Positions 36,470-44,123 of a stretch of 64,000 nucleotides of DNA are shown in pieces. The DNA is taken from assembly GCF_006517815.1 (NCBI RefSeq), contig NZ_CP041198.1, positions 3,782,001 through 3,846,000 on the forward strand. Direction: 5' to 3'. The stretch comes from Pseudarthrobacter sp. NIBRBAC000502770. GTDB lineage: Bacteria > Actinomycetota > Actinomycetes > Actinomycetales > Micrococcaceae. The stretch's first letter is position 1. Every line of letters starts with the position of its first letter. A program made the translations under genes and the position numbers. The notes beneath the pieces were generated by a model. It was not told where the DNA came from. It saw only the letters and a list, made by a program, of their open reading frames with translations, and searched no databases.

Positions 36470-36900
36470 CGGTTTACCTCACCTGGTTTTAGGGTTGGGG
36501 GTATTTCTGCGAGGGTTTCCCCGGTTTGGGGCAGGCCCTTGATCTGTTTGAGTTCCTTCCGGCCGATGGAGGCCAGGACGGCGGCGATGATGGCCCAGAG
36601 CACGGCGACGATCAGCGCCGCCCAGCCCAGGGCCATGACGGCGCCGAGGGCGAACATCAGGGCCAGGGAGAGGAAGACCAGGACGAAGTGGCCGCCCACG
36701 CCGGCGCCGGCGAGCATGCCGGCGCCTTTGCCCGCGCGGGAGGTGGATTGTTTGAGTTCGGCCTTGGCCAGTTCCACTTCCTGGCGCATCAGGGTGGACA
36801 GGTCACGGGTCACGTCCCCGAGGAGTTCACCGATCGAGGCGTTATCCGCTTTCACATGCGCCGCGCTGGGCGGCGGCTCCGGAATCTGGCTGCTCATCAC
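36466..36900 (-). CDS. Phage-holin-family (DUF1469) membrane protein
   Basis: A 144-residue protein of the actinobacterial holin superfamily III / DUF1469 type. An amphipathic N-terminal part (SIGELLGDVTRDLSTLMRQEVELAKAEL, cited in part) is followed by two long membrane helices (about 62-85 and 88-112). Despite the name this family is a housekeeping membrane component and not evidence of a prophage; no phage genes are nearby. Starts at GTG or the next ATG, overlapping the upstream stop. Middle gene of a three-gene operon. Confidence 0.85.
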   Translation of the reverse strand: MMSSQIPEPPPSAAHVKADNASIGELLGDVTRDLSTLMRQEVELAKAELKQSTSRAGKGAGMLAGAGVGGHFVLVFLSLALMFALGAVMALGWAALIVAVLWAIIAAVLASIGRKELKQIKGLPQTGETLAEIPPTLKPGEVNR

Positions 36901-37796
36901 AAACCACCCGTGCCATGGCGGCCACTGCCGTAGGTACCGTCGGTTCCAGGTGCTTCTTCACCGCTGTACACACCGTTTTCGGCCCGGAAGGGGTCGTCTT
37001 CGAAGCGCAGGGGAGTCTCCTCGGCAGTCCCCGACGGCAGGGTGCTGGTGGACACAGGTGCGGAGCCGCGGACGGTGGGCTCATCGAAGAGGTCGTCGGT
37101 GCCCGCGGCGTAGACGGTCTCCTGGTGCAGGGGTGCTGCCGGCGGTGACTGCGCGGCGCGGTGCTGGGCTGGACCTTGTGCAGGGCTGGAATACCGCGCC
37201 TGCCCCTGCGCTTCGGGCGGGCCTGCGGTGAGGCCGCGGGTGAGGCGGCCGGCCAGGACGCCGGCGCCGGCGGCCAGGAGCAGGAAGGTCCCGGGCTTGT
37301 TCCGGGCGAAGCGTTGGACCTCGTTCAGGAGGTCACCCGGTTCCCGGTTTTCCAGCCAGGTGGCCATCGAGGAGGTGCGCTCCGCTGCCTGGCGGACCAG
37401 GTCACTGGCCATGCCCTGCTGGTCCGGGGCGCTGGCCATGCTGTGCAGCTGGGTGGAGATGTTGCGGATGCCCTCGGCAGCCTTCTGCTGCTGCGTGCCT
37501 GCCTGGCTGGTCAGGCCTGACTTCGCCTGTCCCAGCAGGTCCTGCGCATTGGCCTTCGCCTCATGCGCAACGTTCGCAGCCTCGTCCTTCGCCGTCTGGG
37601 CCACCCCCTGGGCGGCGGACGCCGCTTCACCGGCGACGTTGGAGGCCTCTTCCTTCGCTGCCTGCGACTTGGAGTTGCCATCCGGAGTGGATGGGTAGGA
37701 GGCGTGCTGGCGAGCTGGCTCGGTTCCGCCGTACGGATCGGCGATGGCCGGATCGTTGGCAGTGTGCGGGGTCTGGGGCCATTGGTTCTCTGTCAT
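36897..37796 (-). CDS. LEA-like stress protein with membrane segment, first gene of operon
   Basis: A 299-residue protein. After an acidic, Pro-rich N-terminus comes a long helical region with repeated KEEA/KDEA units (AAKEEASNVAGEAASAAQG, AQTAKDEAANVAHEAKANAQ). One hydrophobic segment follows (GTFLLLAAGAGVLAGRL, about 172-190), then a disordered Gly/Pro/Glu tail. This is the type of protein annotated as nutrient-deprivation or stress-induced beside DUF3618 and holin-like genes. I infer a role in envelope protection. A MarR-like operator lies 58-77 bp upstream of the ATG. Confidence 0.8.
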   Translation of the reverse strand: MTENQWPQTPHTANDPAIADPYGGTEPARQHASYPSTPDGNSKSQAAKEEASNVAGEAASAAQGVAQTAKDEAANVAHEAKANAQDLLGQAKSGLTSQAGTQQQKAAEGIRNISTQLHSMASAPDQQGMASDLVRQAAERTSSMATWLENREPGDLLNEVQRFARNKPGTFLLLAAGAGVLAGRLTRGLTAGPPEAQGQARYSSPAQGPAQHRAAQSPPAAPLHQETVYAAGTDDLFDEPTVRGSAPVSTSTLPSGTAEETPLRFEDDPFRAENGVYSGEEAPGTDGTYGSGRHGTGGL

Positions 37797-37853
37797 CTTC
37801 GCTCTCTTTCGGAAAGGGTTAGCTGGCGATCAGGAACCAGCAATGCTGGCGAC

Positions 37854-37873
37854 TTAGTAAGCAAGGTTACTAA
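37854..37873. promoter_or_regulatory. TTAGTAA-N6-TTACTAA inverted repeat, candidate MarR-type operator
   Basis: A 20-bp inverted repeat upstream of the three-gene stress operon. Its core (TAGTAAGC ... TTACTA) resembles the halves of the TAAGCATGCTTA sites at 32098 and 37996. Related half-sites TACTAAGC (37880) and TAGTAAGC (37969-37976) are close by. Confidence 0.55.
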
Positions 37874-37995
37874 CCAGATACTAAGCACACTTCCCATTTC
37901 GATTGCAAGGGGCGGGCCGTCCGGCTTTCTATTCACCAGGCCTTTCCAAGGGCCCGGAGATGGGCGGATAGTAAGCCTACTTGCGAATACGTTGC

Positions 37996-38007
37996 TAAGC
38001 ATGCTTA
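37996..38007. promoter_or_regulatory. TAAGCATGCTTA palindrome before the MarR gene
   Basis: Identical to 32098-32109 and located 62 bp before the ATG of the MarR reading frame, as expected for an autoregulatory operator. Confidence 0.6.
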
Positions 38008-38069
38008 TTGTAGGGGTGTAGCGACGCAGGGTGACCAGCAATTCGCCACCAATAGGAAGGCCGCGGCCG

Positions 38070-38602
38070 ATGACCAGCAATCTCGATCCGGACGCCCGGA
38101 GCAGCTACCGCCTGATTACTTTGGCGGCGCGGCTGATCCAGCGGCGCCAGGACGATGCACTGGCCCCCTTGGCCTCACCCGTGCGGCCGTGATCGCACTG
38201 GAAGGCCTCACCGGGGGCCCACTGAACCAGGAACAGCTTGCCGACGCCATCAGGGTCCAGAGCCAGACGCTGGGCAGGGTCCTCACGCGCCTGGAAAATA
38301 CAGGACTCATCACCAGGACCCGCCGGACCTCGGACCGCCGCCAGCTGAAGGTGGAGCTGACGGATGCCGGTGTGGCAGCCGTCGAAGCGGCGCGGCAAGC
38401 GGAGGTTAACGCCTATCCCGATGATCCGGACATTGGCTGGAACGTACTCCGGAAGGAACTCACCAAGTTTGTCCGCGCCGTCCCGCCCGGCCGGGACACC
38501 GACGTGGTCCCGTTCGCACCGCCGGAACACCGTACGGGGCACCGCCCCCAAGCCGGCCGGGCAGCCGGCATGCGGGGCTGGGAACAGCCGCGCCAAAACT
38601 GA
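38070..38602 (+). pseudogene. MarR family regulator broken by a one-base deletion
   Basis: From ATG 38070 (AGGAAG upstream) the frame encodes about 33 plausible MarR N-terminal residues (YRLITLAARLIQRRQDDALAPL) and then meets a stop at 38190-38192. The MarR body continues in another frame from about 38171: GLTRAAVIALEGL, then the winged helix LNQEQLADAIRVQSQTLGRVLTRLENTGLI and TSDRRQLKVELTDAG. One missing G in CCCCCTTGG near 38164-38172 explains both. Either a real frameshift or a sequencing error in the homopolymer-like run. Without the N-terminal dimerisation helix the downstream part would probably not work as a repressor. Upstream palindromes suggest an autoregulated gene. Confidence 0.8.
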
Positions 38603-38635
38603 CCCGGGTTACCAGAGCTGACCCGGCTTGCGCGC

Positions 38636-38977
38636 TCATGCCCGGCAGGCGTCCTGCAGTGCCCGGAGGGAGTCTGCGGGCACCTGGTCTCCGGACTCCG
38701 CAACCTGGCCCAGCGGCGTCGTAATCTCTGCGGGCACCCCTGCTGATTTGGCGGCCGAGACCAAGCCGGCCAGCGCCTTGCGGTCCTCGGGGCTGACCAG
38801 GCCGTCCTTGACGACGGCGCAGATTTGCCTGTTGACCTCCTGCGCGGCGGCCGAGGCAGCTTTTGAAGCGGCATCGCTGGCAGCGGTACCCGCTGCGTCC
38901 CCCACTGCGCCGCATCCCGTCAGCAGGAGGGTGGCGGCCAGGGCGGTGGCTGGTACGACGGCGGGGCGGAAAGTCAT
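38636..38977 (-). CDS. Small lipoprotein, function unknown
   Basis: A 113-residue secreted lipoprotein. The signal peptide ends in the lipobox LLTGC with Cys22 as the lipidated residue. The mature part begins with an Ala/Ser-rich stretch and continues with a helical domain (EVNRQICAVVKDGLVSPEDR, then LAGLVSAAKSAGVPAEITTPL) containing two further cysteines, Cys53 and Cys111. The start is the ATG at 38977; the frame is open further upstream only because it shadows the next gene. No family recognised. Confidence 0.78.
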   Translation of the reverse strand: MTFRPAVVPATALAATLLLTGCGAVGDAAGTAASDAASKAASAAAQEVNRQICAVVKDGLVSPEDRKALAGLVSAAKSAGVPAEITTPLGQVAESGDQVPADSLRALQDACRA

Positions 38978-38999
38978 GCCCCCAGCGTACCGGCGTTCC

Positions 39000-40250
39000 C
39001 TACCGCCGGGCCGGGACACCCAGGATGCTGTCCAGCAGCCTGTTCCGGAATTTGCCTTCGGGATCATGCCCGGCGGCAAACGCACGGAAATCTGCGAAGC
39101 GGGGGTACAGGGCCTCCCAGTCATGGCCGTCCGGCGTGAACAGCTTGCCCCAGTGCGGCCTCGCGCCAAAGGGGCGCAGGGCCTCCTCAAGGACTGGAAG
39201 GAAGGCCTCCACCTCAGGTTGCAGCGGCTTCCAGGTGAAATGGAGCGCGACGCTCTGCTGGCGGTGGAACGGGCTGAGCCAGAACTCGTCCGCGGCGCCG
39301 GTGCGGATCTCCGAGACGAACAGCAGGGGCGTGAGGCCTTCTGCCAGCGCGCGGACGGCCTGGAGGGCGGCTGGGGCGTGTTCGATGGGAAGGATGAACT
39401 CACTCTGGAGTTCGTCTCCGTTGCTCGGCGTGAACTCGTGCCGGAAGTGCGGCAGCCGGTCCAGCCACAGGCCGGGTTCGTCCAGCTGCGCCGTGCAGTT
39501 TTCCGCCGACATTTCCGGTAGGGGGTGCCGCGGCTGCAGGGCGGCGGTGGCCCCGAACAGGCTGGGAAGCGGCAGCTCCCCGTCCAGCGCCTTGAGCCAT
39601 ACCTGGTTGACCGCGGAGCCCCCGTAGTCCGTAAACAGGCTCACGCTGTAGGCGGCCGACACAATAGTGCTGAAATCGGCCAGGGCGTTGTCCCACGGCA
39701 GGTCTTCGAGGACCCGCTGGCGCATCCTGAAGCTGGGCTGCACTGCCAGTTCCAGGCCGGTGACGATGCCAACGGCTCCGACTCCCACCACGCTGGCCAG
39801 GAACTCGTCCCCGTCCTCCCGGGTCAGCGTTACCTGCTCGCCGGACGCCCGCACCAGGTCGATCGATTCCACGGCCCCGGCGAGGGACTGGTTGTTCACG
39901 CCCGAGCCGTGGGTGCCGGTCTGCACAGCACCTGCCACCGAGATGTGCGGCAGCGAGGCCAGGTTGTGGATTGCCACGCCGGACTCCTCAAGGGTCCGGC
40001 ACAGTGCCCCGTAACTGACGCCACCACTGACGCGCACCGTGCCACGGCTGGGGTCCAGGTCCACCCGCTGCGGCAGCGCATCAAGCAGCACGTGGACCCC
40101 GTCAGTGTCACCCACGCGGTTGAACGAGTGCCGTGACCCCAGGGCCTTGACCCGTGGCGAAGCGGCCACGATGGCCGCCAGCTCCGCAACGGACTCCGGC
40201 CGCCTGACATCAGCCGAGGAGTATTCGAGGTTTCCTGCCCAGTTCTTCAT
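39000..40250 (-). CDS. FAD-linked alditol oxidase (AldO/xylitol oxidase type)
   Basis: A 416-residue VAO-fold oxidase that would oxidise the terminal CH2OH of sugar alcohols with O2, giving an aldose and H2O2. The start ATG at 40250 gives MKNWAGNLEYSS, the family N-terminus. GSRHSFN carries His41, the residue that binds FAD covalently in AldO (GSGHSFN there). ASLPHISVAGAVQTGTHGSG and the C-terminal RPHWGKLFT match Streptomyces AldO closely as I recall it, including the substrate-pocket EIRT. It stands alone; the upstream region has no clear operator. Confidence 0.9.
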   Translation of the reverse strand: MKNWAGNLEYSSADVRRPESVAELAAIVAASPRVKALGSRHSFNRVGDTDGVHVLLDALPQRVDLDPSRGTVRVSGGVSYGALCRTLEESGVAIHNLASLPHISVAGAVQTGTHGSGVNNQSLAGAVESIDLVRASGEQVTLTREDGDEFLASVVGVGAVGIVTGLELAVQPSFRMRQRVLEDLPWDNALADFSTIVSAAYSVSLFTDYGGSAVNQVWLKALDGELPLPSLFGATAALQPRHPLPEMSAENCTAQLDEPGLWLDRLPHFRHEFTPSNGDELQSEFILPIEHAPAALQAVRALAEGLTPLLFVSEIRTGAADEFWLSPFHRQQSVALHFTWKPLQPEVEAFLPVLEEALRPFGARPHWGKLFTPDGHDWEALYPRFADFRAFAAGHDPEGKFRNRLLDSILGVPARR

Positions 40251-40351
40251 CGAGTGGCTTTCGCTTGGCGTCGGTTTCCTCCCACTGTCAGCGCTCACAA
40301 TCACGGCTGTCAAGGCGCATCCGCTGGGTGGGCGGGAGGCCCCGGTGCGGG

Positions 40352-41185
40352 TTAGGGGACCCAGTGGGCAGGCTGTTCCAGTCCTGCGGGGAGCCGGGTG
40401 GACGCGCTGCCGCGGGCGGCGGCAACCTGCGCCTGGGTGAGGAATAGGGCATGACTGAGGTCTGCGTCGTCGAGCCTTGCATCCCGCAGGTCCGCGCCCA
40501 GCAGGTCCACTGCGGTCAGGTCTGCTCCGCGGAGGTCGGCGGCGATCAGGCAGGCGCCGCGAAGATCTGCGCCGCACAGCGCCAACCCGCCCAGGCGTGC
40601 TCCGGCAAGGTCCGAGCCTGGTGCCAGGCGGGCAGGCTGTGGGGCATCGTCGATATACCCGGCGCGGACCTCCTCACTGACCCAGCGCAGAGTTTCGCCC
40701 ACTTGCCGGTGGAGGGTCGCGACATCGGCTGCCAGGACCTCGCCAAGCCCGCCTTCGGCGACCTTCCGGACGCTCGACTCCACCTGGCGCACCTCGATTG
40801 CGGTATCCGCGCTGTAGGCCACCGTCGCCGCCTGGGCCAGGTGCCACAGCATTTCGTGGAGTTGGCGCAGGATCCGGAAGGCCGTGAACATGTCCGTTGC
40901 CGTTTCCGGGTCTTCCCGCCACGAGGTTCCGTTGAACAGCCGCCTGCTGACGGCCTGCCCTGCGCCGAAGCAGTCGAAGACCGTGCAGCCGGCAAAACCG
41001 CGTGCCCGGAGCCTGTCATGGATGGTGCAGGAAAAGTCTGTGGCGAGGTTGGAGCACGGCGTGGCCGGCGGCTTGTCGACGGCAAAGTCTGCGGAGCGGG
41101 CAAAACCGAAGGCCGTGCAGCACAGGGCAAAGCAGTGTGAGCAGTCAGGCCGAAGGGCGGCTGGGTTGGCAAGAGGCCGTGCCAT
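40352..41185 (-). CDS. Pentapeptide-repeat protein with Cys-rich N-terminal domain
   Basis: A 277-residue protein. Residues 1-75 contain a cysteine cluster (Cys15, 18, 22, 23, 44, 53, 67, 72 and His56; CSHCFALCC, FSCTIHDRL, GCTVFDC) that could bind zinc or iron-sulfur. A helical middle has RILRQLHEMLWHLAQAA. The C-terminal part (about 190-250) is a run of pentapeptide repeats with the A(D/N)LxG pattern (GADLRGACLIAADLRGADLT), which fold into a right-handed beta-helix. Such helices sometimes mimic DNA. It lies 32 bp after the amidase on the same strand, so it may be the third gene of that operon. Confidence 0.85.
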   Translation of the reverse strand: MARPLANPAALRPDCSHCFALCCTAFGFARSADFAVDKPPATPCSNLATDFSCTIHDRLRARGFAGCTVFDCFGAGQAVSRRLFNGTSWREDPETATDMFTAFRILRQLHEMLWHLAQAATVAYSADTAIEVRQVESSVRKVAEGGLGEVLAADVATLHRQVGETLRWVSEEVRAGYIDDAPQPARLAPGSDLAGARLGGLALCGADLRGACLIAADLRGADLTAVDLLGADLRDARLDDADLSHALFLTQAQVAAARGSASTRLPAGLEQPAHWVP

Positions 41186-41217
41186 GCGTCCAGACTACCC
41201 ACCAGGGCTGGCTTCGT

Positions 41218-42984
41218 TCAGTCACTTTCTCCTGCAGGCGTGGTGCGGGGAGGTGGCATGCGCCGGTTCCCGGTGGCTTCGAAGGCCGCGGCCAGCCGGA
41301 GCAGGTCCGTGTCGCTGTAGGCTTTGCCGGCGATGGTCAGGCCCACCGGCATGGCGATGTCAGTAGCCAGGCCCATCGGGACGGTGACCGTGGGAATGCC
41401 GAGGTGCCGGGGGACAAGGTTGCCGTTGGATACCCAGACGCCGTTGCGCCAGGCCGTGTCCGCCGAAGCGGGGTTCGTGTCAGCGTCCGCCGGGGCCACA
41501 TCCGCAGCGGCGGGAAACACCACCGCGTCCAGGCCCAGCCGGTCCATCCATGCCTCCAGGTCCACCCGGCGCGTCTCTTCGAGTCCGGCCAGGCCCGTGG
41601 GCAGGTGCGGAATGTGGGCGAGGTCCGGAACGCCGTGCTCCCGGATCCATGCGGGATAGTCAGCGATGTCGTCGTCGAAGCCGTCGTAGCGGTCCGGCAA
41701 TGCACCGTCCGGGGCGGGGAAGATCGCGGAGCCGTCCACGTCTGCGAGGCGGTTCAGCTGCGGATCACCGTTGGCCTCAAGGAAGTCATTCCATGCCCAG
41801 GCTGACAGGTCAACGATTTCCCGGCGCAAATATGCCGGGGACACCAGGCCTCGGGTGGCGATGGTGGGTGCGCCCGGCCGGTCCCCTTCGTAGTTGGACA
41901 CCACGGGGAAGTCCACCTCGATGACCTCGGCACCAGCCGCTTCCAGGTCGCGGCGGGCCGCCTCCCACAGCGCAATGATGGACGCTCGGGTTTCGATCCG
42001 CTGCCCTGTGGGACCACCAATGCCCGGGGCGTCGGCGGTGCCGGCCTGCGGGTCCGCGTTGATGTACATCCGGGGCACGCCCAAACGCTTCCCTGCCAGT
42101 ACGCCTGCCGCGGCGGCTGCGTCAGGGACGCCCAGGGAAACATACGACGGCGGGCGGACACTTGATGCCTTGGGTACCGGGATCCACGGCTGGACGCGCC
42201 AGAAGTCGCCGCGGGGGTTGGTGTCGTCGGCTACCACCACGTCCAGGACCTCCAGCATGTCCGCCACGGTGCGGGTGTGCGGAACTACTACGTCCATGGT
42301 GGGAACGAGCGGCCAGTTCCCGCGGACGGAGATCACGCCGCGGGACGGTGTGTAGGCGCAGAGGGCGTTGTTCGACGCCGGGGCGCGGCCGGAGGACCAG
42401 GTCTCTTCCGCGAGGCCGAACGCCGCGAAGCTGGCGGCGGTGGCGGTCCCGGAGCCGTTGGATGAACCCGACGCGAATGCGGCCGTGAGGTAGTCCGCGT
42501 TGTAGGGGCTTTCCGCCCGGCCGTAGACCCCGCGCTGCATCCCGCCGTTGGCCATGGGAGGCATGTTGGTAAGACCGATCAGGATTGCGCCGCCGGCCCG
42601 GAGCCGTCCAATGGTGAAGGCGTCGCGCTGCGCCACCAGGTCCTTGAACGCCGGGGAGCCGGCGGCCACGGTGAGGCCGCGGACCTGGTAGCTGTCCTTC
42701 GCCGTGTAGGGGATGCCGTCCAGAGGGCCCAGCGTGAAGCCGGCGGCCCGGCGCCGGTCGGACGCCTGCGCTTCAGCGACGGCCTCCGGGTTCATGACCA
42801 CCATGGCATTTAGGCATATGCCTGATGAGTCATATTTTAGGATTCGCTCCAGGTACAGCTCCACCAGCTCCTCGCTGGTGACCTGGCCCGACTCGAGCGC
42901 GGAACGCAGCCGGCTGATGCCGGCCTCGACGACGTTGAATGAGCGGACTGCGGGCACGGGCTTCTGCTCCTCAACCAGGTTCAC
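41218..42984 (-). CDS. Amidase-signature hydrolase paired with agmatine deiminase
   Basis: A 588-residue amidase-signature enzyme. The Ser-cisSer-Lys triad can be placed at Lys96 (IPYTAKDSY), Ser175 (FASGSSNGSG) and Ser197/198 (EETWSSGR). The usual GSDTGGSIR motif around the nucleophile is altered to AEETWSSGR, so the pocket is divergent. Its ATG overlaps the agmatine deiminase stop by four bases, so the two are co-translated. Agmatine deiminase makes N-carbamoylputrescine, and this enzyme could hydrolyse it to putrescine in place of the usual nitrilase-type AguB. That reaction is an inference from context only. Confidence 0.88.
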   Translation of the reverse strand: MNLVEEQKPVPAVRSFNVVEAGISRLRSALESGQVTSEELVELYLERILKYDSSGICLNAMVVMNPEAVAEAQASDRRRAAGFTLGPLDGIPYTAKDSYQVRGLTVAAGSPAFKDLVAQRDAFTIGRLRAGGAILIGLTNMPPMANGGMQRGVYGRAESPYNADYLTAAFASGSSNGSGTATAASFAAFGLAEETWSSGRAPASNNALCAYTPSRGVISVRGNWPLVPTMDVVVPHTRTVADMLEVLDVVVADDTNPRGDFWRVQPWIPVPKASSVRPPSYVSLGVPDAAAAAGVLAGKRLGVPRMYINADPQAGTADAPGIGGPTGQRIETRASIIALWEAARRDLEAAGAEVIEVDFPVVSNYEGDRPGAPTIATRGLVSPAYLRREIVDLSAWAWNDFLEANGDPQLNRLADVDGSAIFPAPDGALPDRYDGFDDDIADYPAWIREHGVPDLAHIPHLPTGLAGLEETRRVDLEAWMDRLGLDAVVFPAAADVAPADADTNPASADTAWRNGVWVSNGNLVPRHLGIPTVTVPMGLATDIAMPVGLTIAGKAYSDTDLLRLAAAFEATGNRRMPPPRTTPAGESD

Positions 42985-44081
42985 GCGGCCTCCTCCTTCG
43001 GGGCCGGCTGCTGCTGGGTGATGCAGTGGATGCCACCGCCAAAGGCGAAGATGTCCCGGGCGTCCACCAGTTCCACGGTTCGTCCGGGGTAGGTACGTTC
43101 CAGGATGCCGGCGGCGATGGCGTCGTTGGGGTCATCGAAGGCGCAGAGCACCACCACGTCGTTGGCCACGTAGTGGTTGATGTAGGACCAGTCCACCCAC
43201 CCTTCGCCGTCCTTGAGCGTGGTGGGGGCCGGAACGTCGATAATCCGCAGGGGCCGCCCCTGGGCATCCAGCTGGCCTCCGAGGACGGCTTTCAGCTGAA
43301 GATAGACCGCGTGGTCGGGATGGGCAGGATCGTCCTGCCGGTGCAACAGGATGGTGCCGGGCCCGCCAAAGGCGGCGACAATGTCCACGTGGCCGCGGGT
43401 GCCGAATTCGTCGTAGTCCCGGGTGAGGCCGCGCGGAAGCCAGATGGCCTTGGTGGTGCCCAGGGCCGCGTGGACTTCCGCCTCGACCGATTCCTTGGTG
43501 GCGCCAGGGTTGCGGCCGGGATCGAGCTGGACCGTCTCGGTCAACAGCACGGTGCCTTCGCCGTCCACGTGGAATCCGCCGCCCTCGTTCACCAGGGAGC
43601 TCGGCCGCACCGGCACATCGATGCCGGCTGCCACGCTTCGGGCAACGTTTTGGTCCTTGGACCAGGCGGCCCAGTGCTGCGCGCCCCAGCCGTTGAAGAT
43701 CCAGTCGACGGCGGCCAGCGAGCCGTCCGCCGAGTGAACGAAGGTGGGGCCGCTGTCACGCAGCCAGGCGTCGTCCAGCGGAATCTCCAGGACGTCGATG
43801 CCCTGGCCGAGCCATTCCCGCGCGGGAGTGGCATCCCGTGGATCGGCGATGACAGTGACGGGCTCATAGCGGGCGATGACCCGGGCCACCTTGCTCCACG
43901 CGGCCCGCGCCCGGTCCAAAGTGGAGCTTCCCACAGGGCCGAAGGTGTCGTTGGGCGGCGGGAAAGCCATCCACGTCCGCTGGTGGGGCTCCCACTCTGC
44001 GGGCATGCGGCCCGCGGGCCCGGTATGGACATGGCCGGGGGCAGCACTGCCCTCGGTTGCGGTCGAATAAATGAATGCCAT
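42981..44081 (-). CDS. aguA: Agmatine deiminase
   Basis: A 366-residue guanidine-modifying hydrolase. It converts agmatine to N-carbamoylputrescine and ammonia. Family hallmarks are MPAEWEPHQRTWMAFP, DDAWLRDSGPTFV, NGWGAQHWAAWSKD, EGGGFHVDGEGTVLLTE, RGHVDIVAAF and the C-terminal GGGIHCITQQ with catalytic Cys353. The ATG at 44081 sits within the palindrome and six bases after a -10 element, which implies a leaderless transcript. An internal ATG at 44006 is the alternative start. Forms an operon with the overlapping amidase gene. Confidence 0.93.
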   Translation of the reverse strand: MAFIYSTATEGSAAPGHVHTGPAGRMPAEWEPHQRTWMAFPPPNDTFGPVGSSTLDRARAAWSKVARVIARYEPVTVIADPRDATPAREWLGQGIDVLEIPLDDAWLRDSGPTFVHSADGSLAAVDWIFNGWGAQHWAAWSKDQNVARSVAAGIDVPVRPSSLVNEGGGFHVDGEGTVLLTETVQLDPGRNPGATKESVEAEVHAALGTTKAIWLPRGLTRDYDEFGTRGHVDIVAAFGGPGTILLHRQDDPAHPDHAVYLQLKAVLGGQLDAQGRPLRIIDVPAPTTLKDGEGWVDWSYINHYVANDVVVLCAFDDPNDAIAAGILERTYPGRTVELVDARDIFAFGGGIHCITQQQPAPKEEAA

Positions 44082-44090
44082 TCATTTATT
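44066..44090. promoter_or_regulatory. 25-bp palindrome, candidate TetR operator (aguA site)
   Basis: Arms AATAAATGAATG (44066-44077) and CATTCATTTATT (44079-44090) flank a central C. The core AAATGAATG-N-CATTCATTT equals that at 30646-30670. It covers the -10 element and start codon of agmatine deiminase, an ideal position for repression. Confidence 0.8.
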
Positions 44091-44116
44091 ATGGGGACCA
44101 TGCCGGCCCTGCGCAA
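44088..44116 (-). promoter_or_regulatory. Promoter of the agmatine deiminase operon
   Basis: Read on the minus strand: TTGCGC (44116-44111), a 17-bp spacer, CATAAT (44093-44088), and six bases later the ATG at 44081. Transcription would begin at or beside the A of the start codon, giving a leaderless mRNA. Confidence 0.65.
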
Positions 44117-44123
44117 GGGTAAT

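Noticed and set aside
36466..36900. Prophage remnant suggested by a holin-family name
   Set aside because: DUF1469 is a chromosomal membrane family; no lysin, portal, integrase or attachment site is near.
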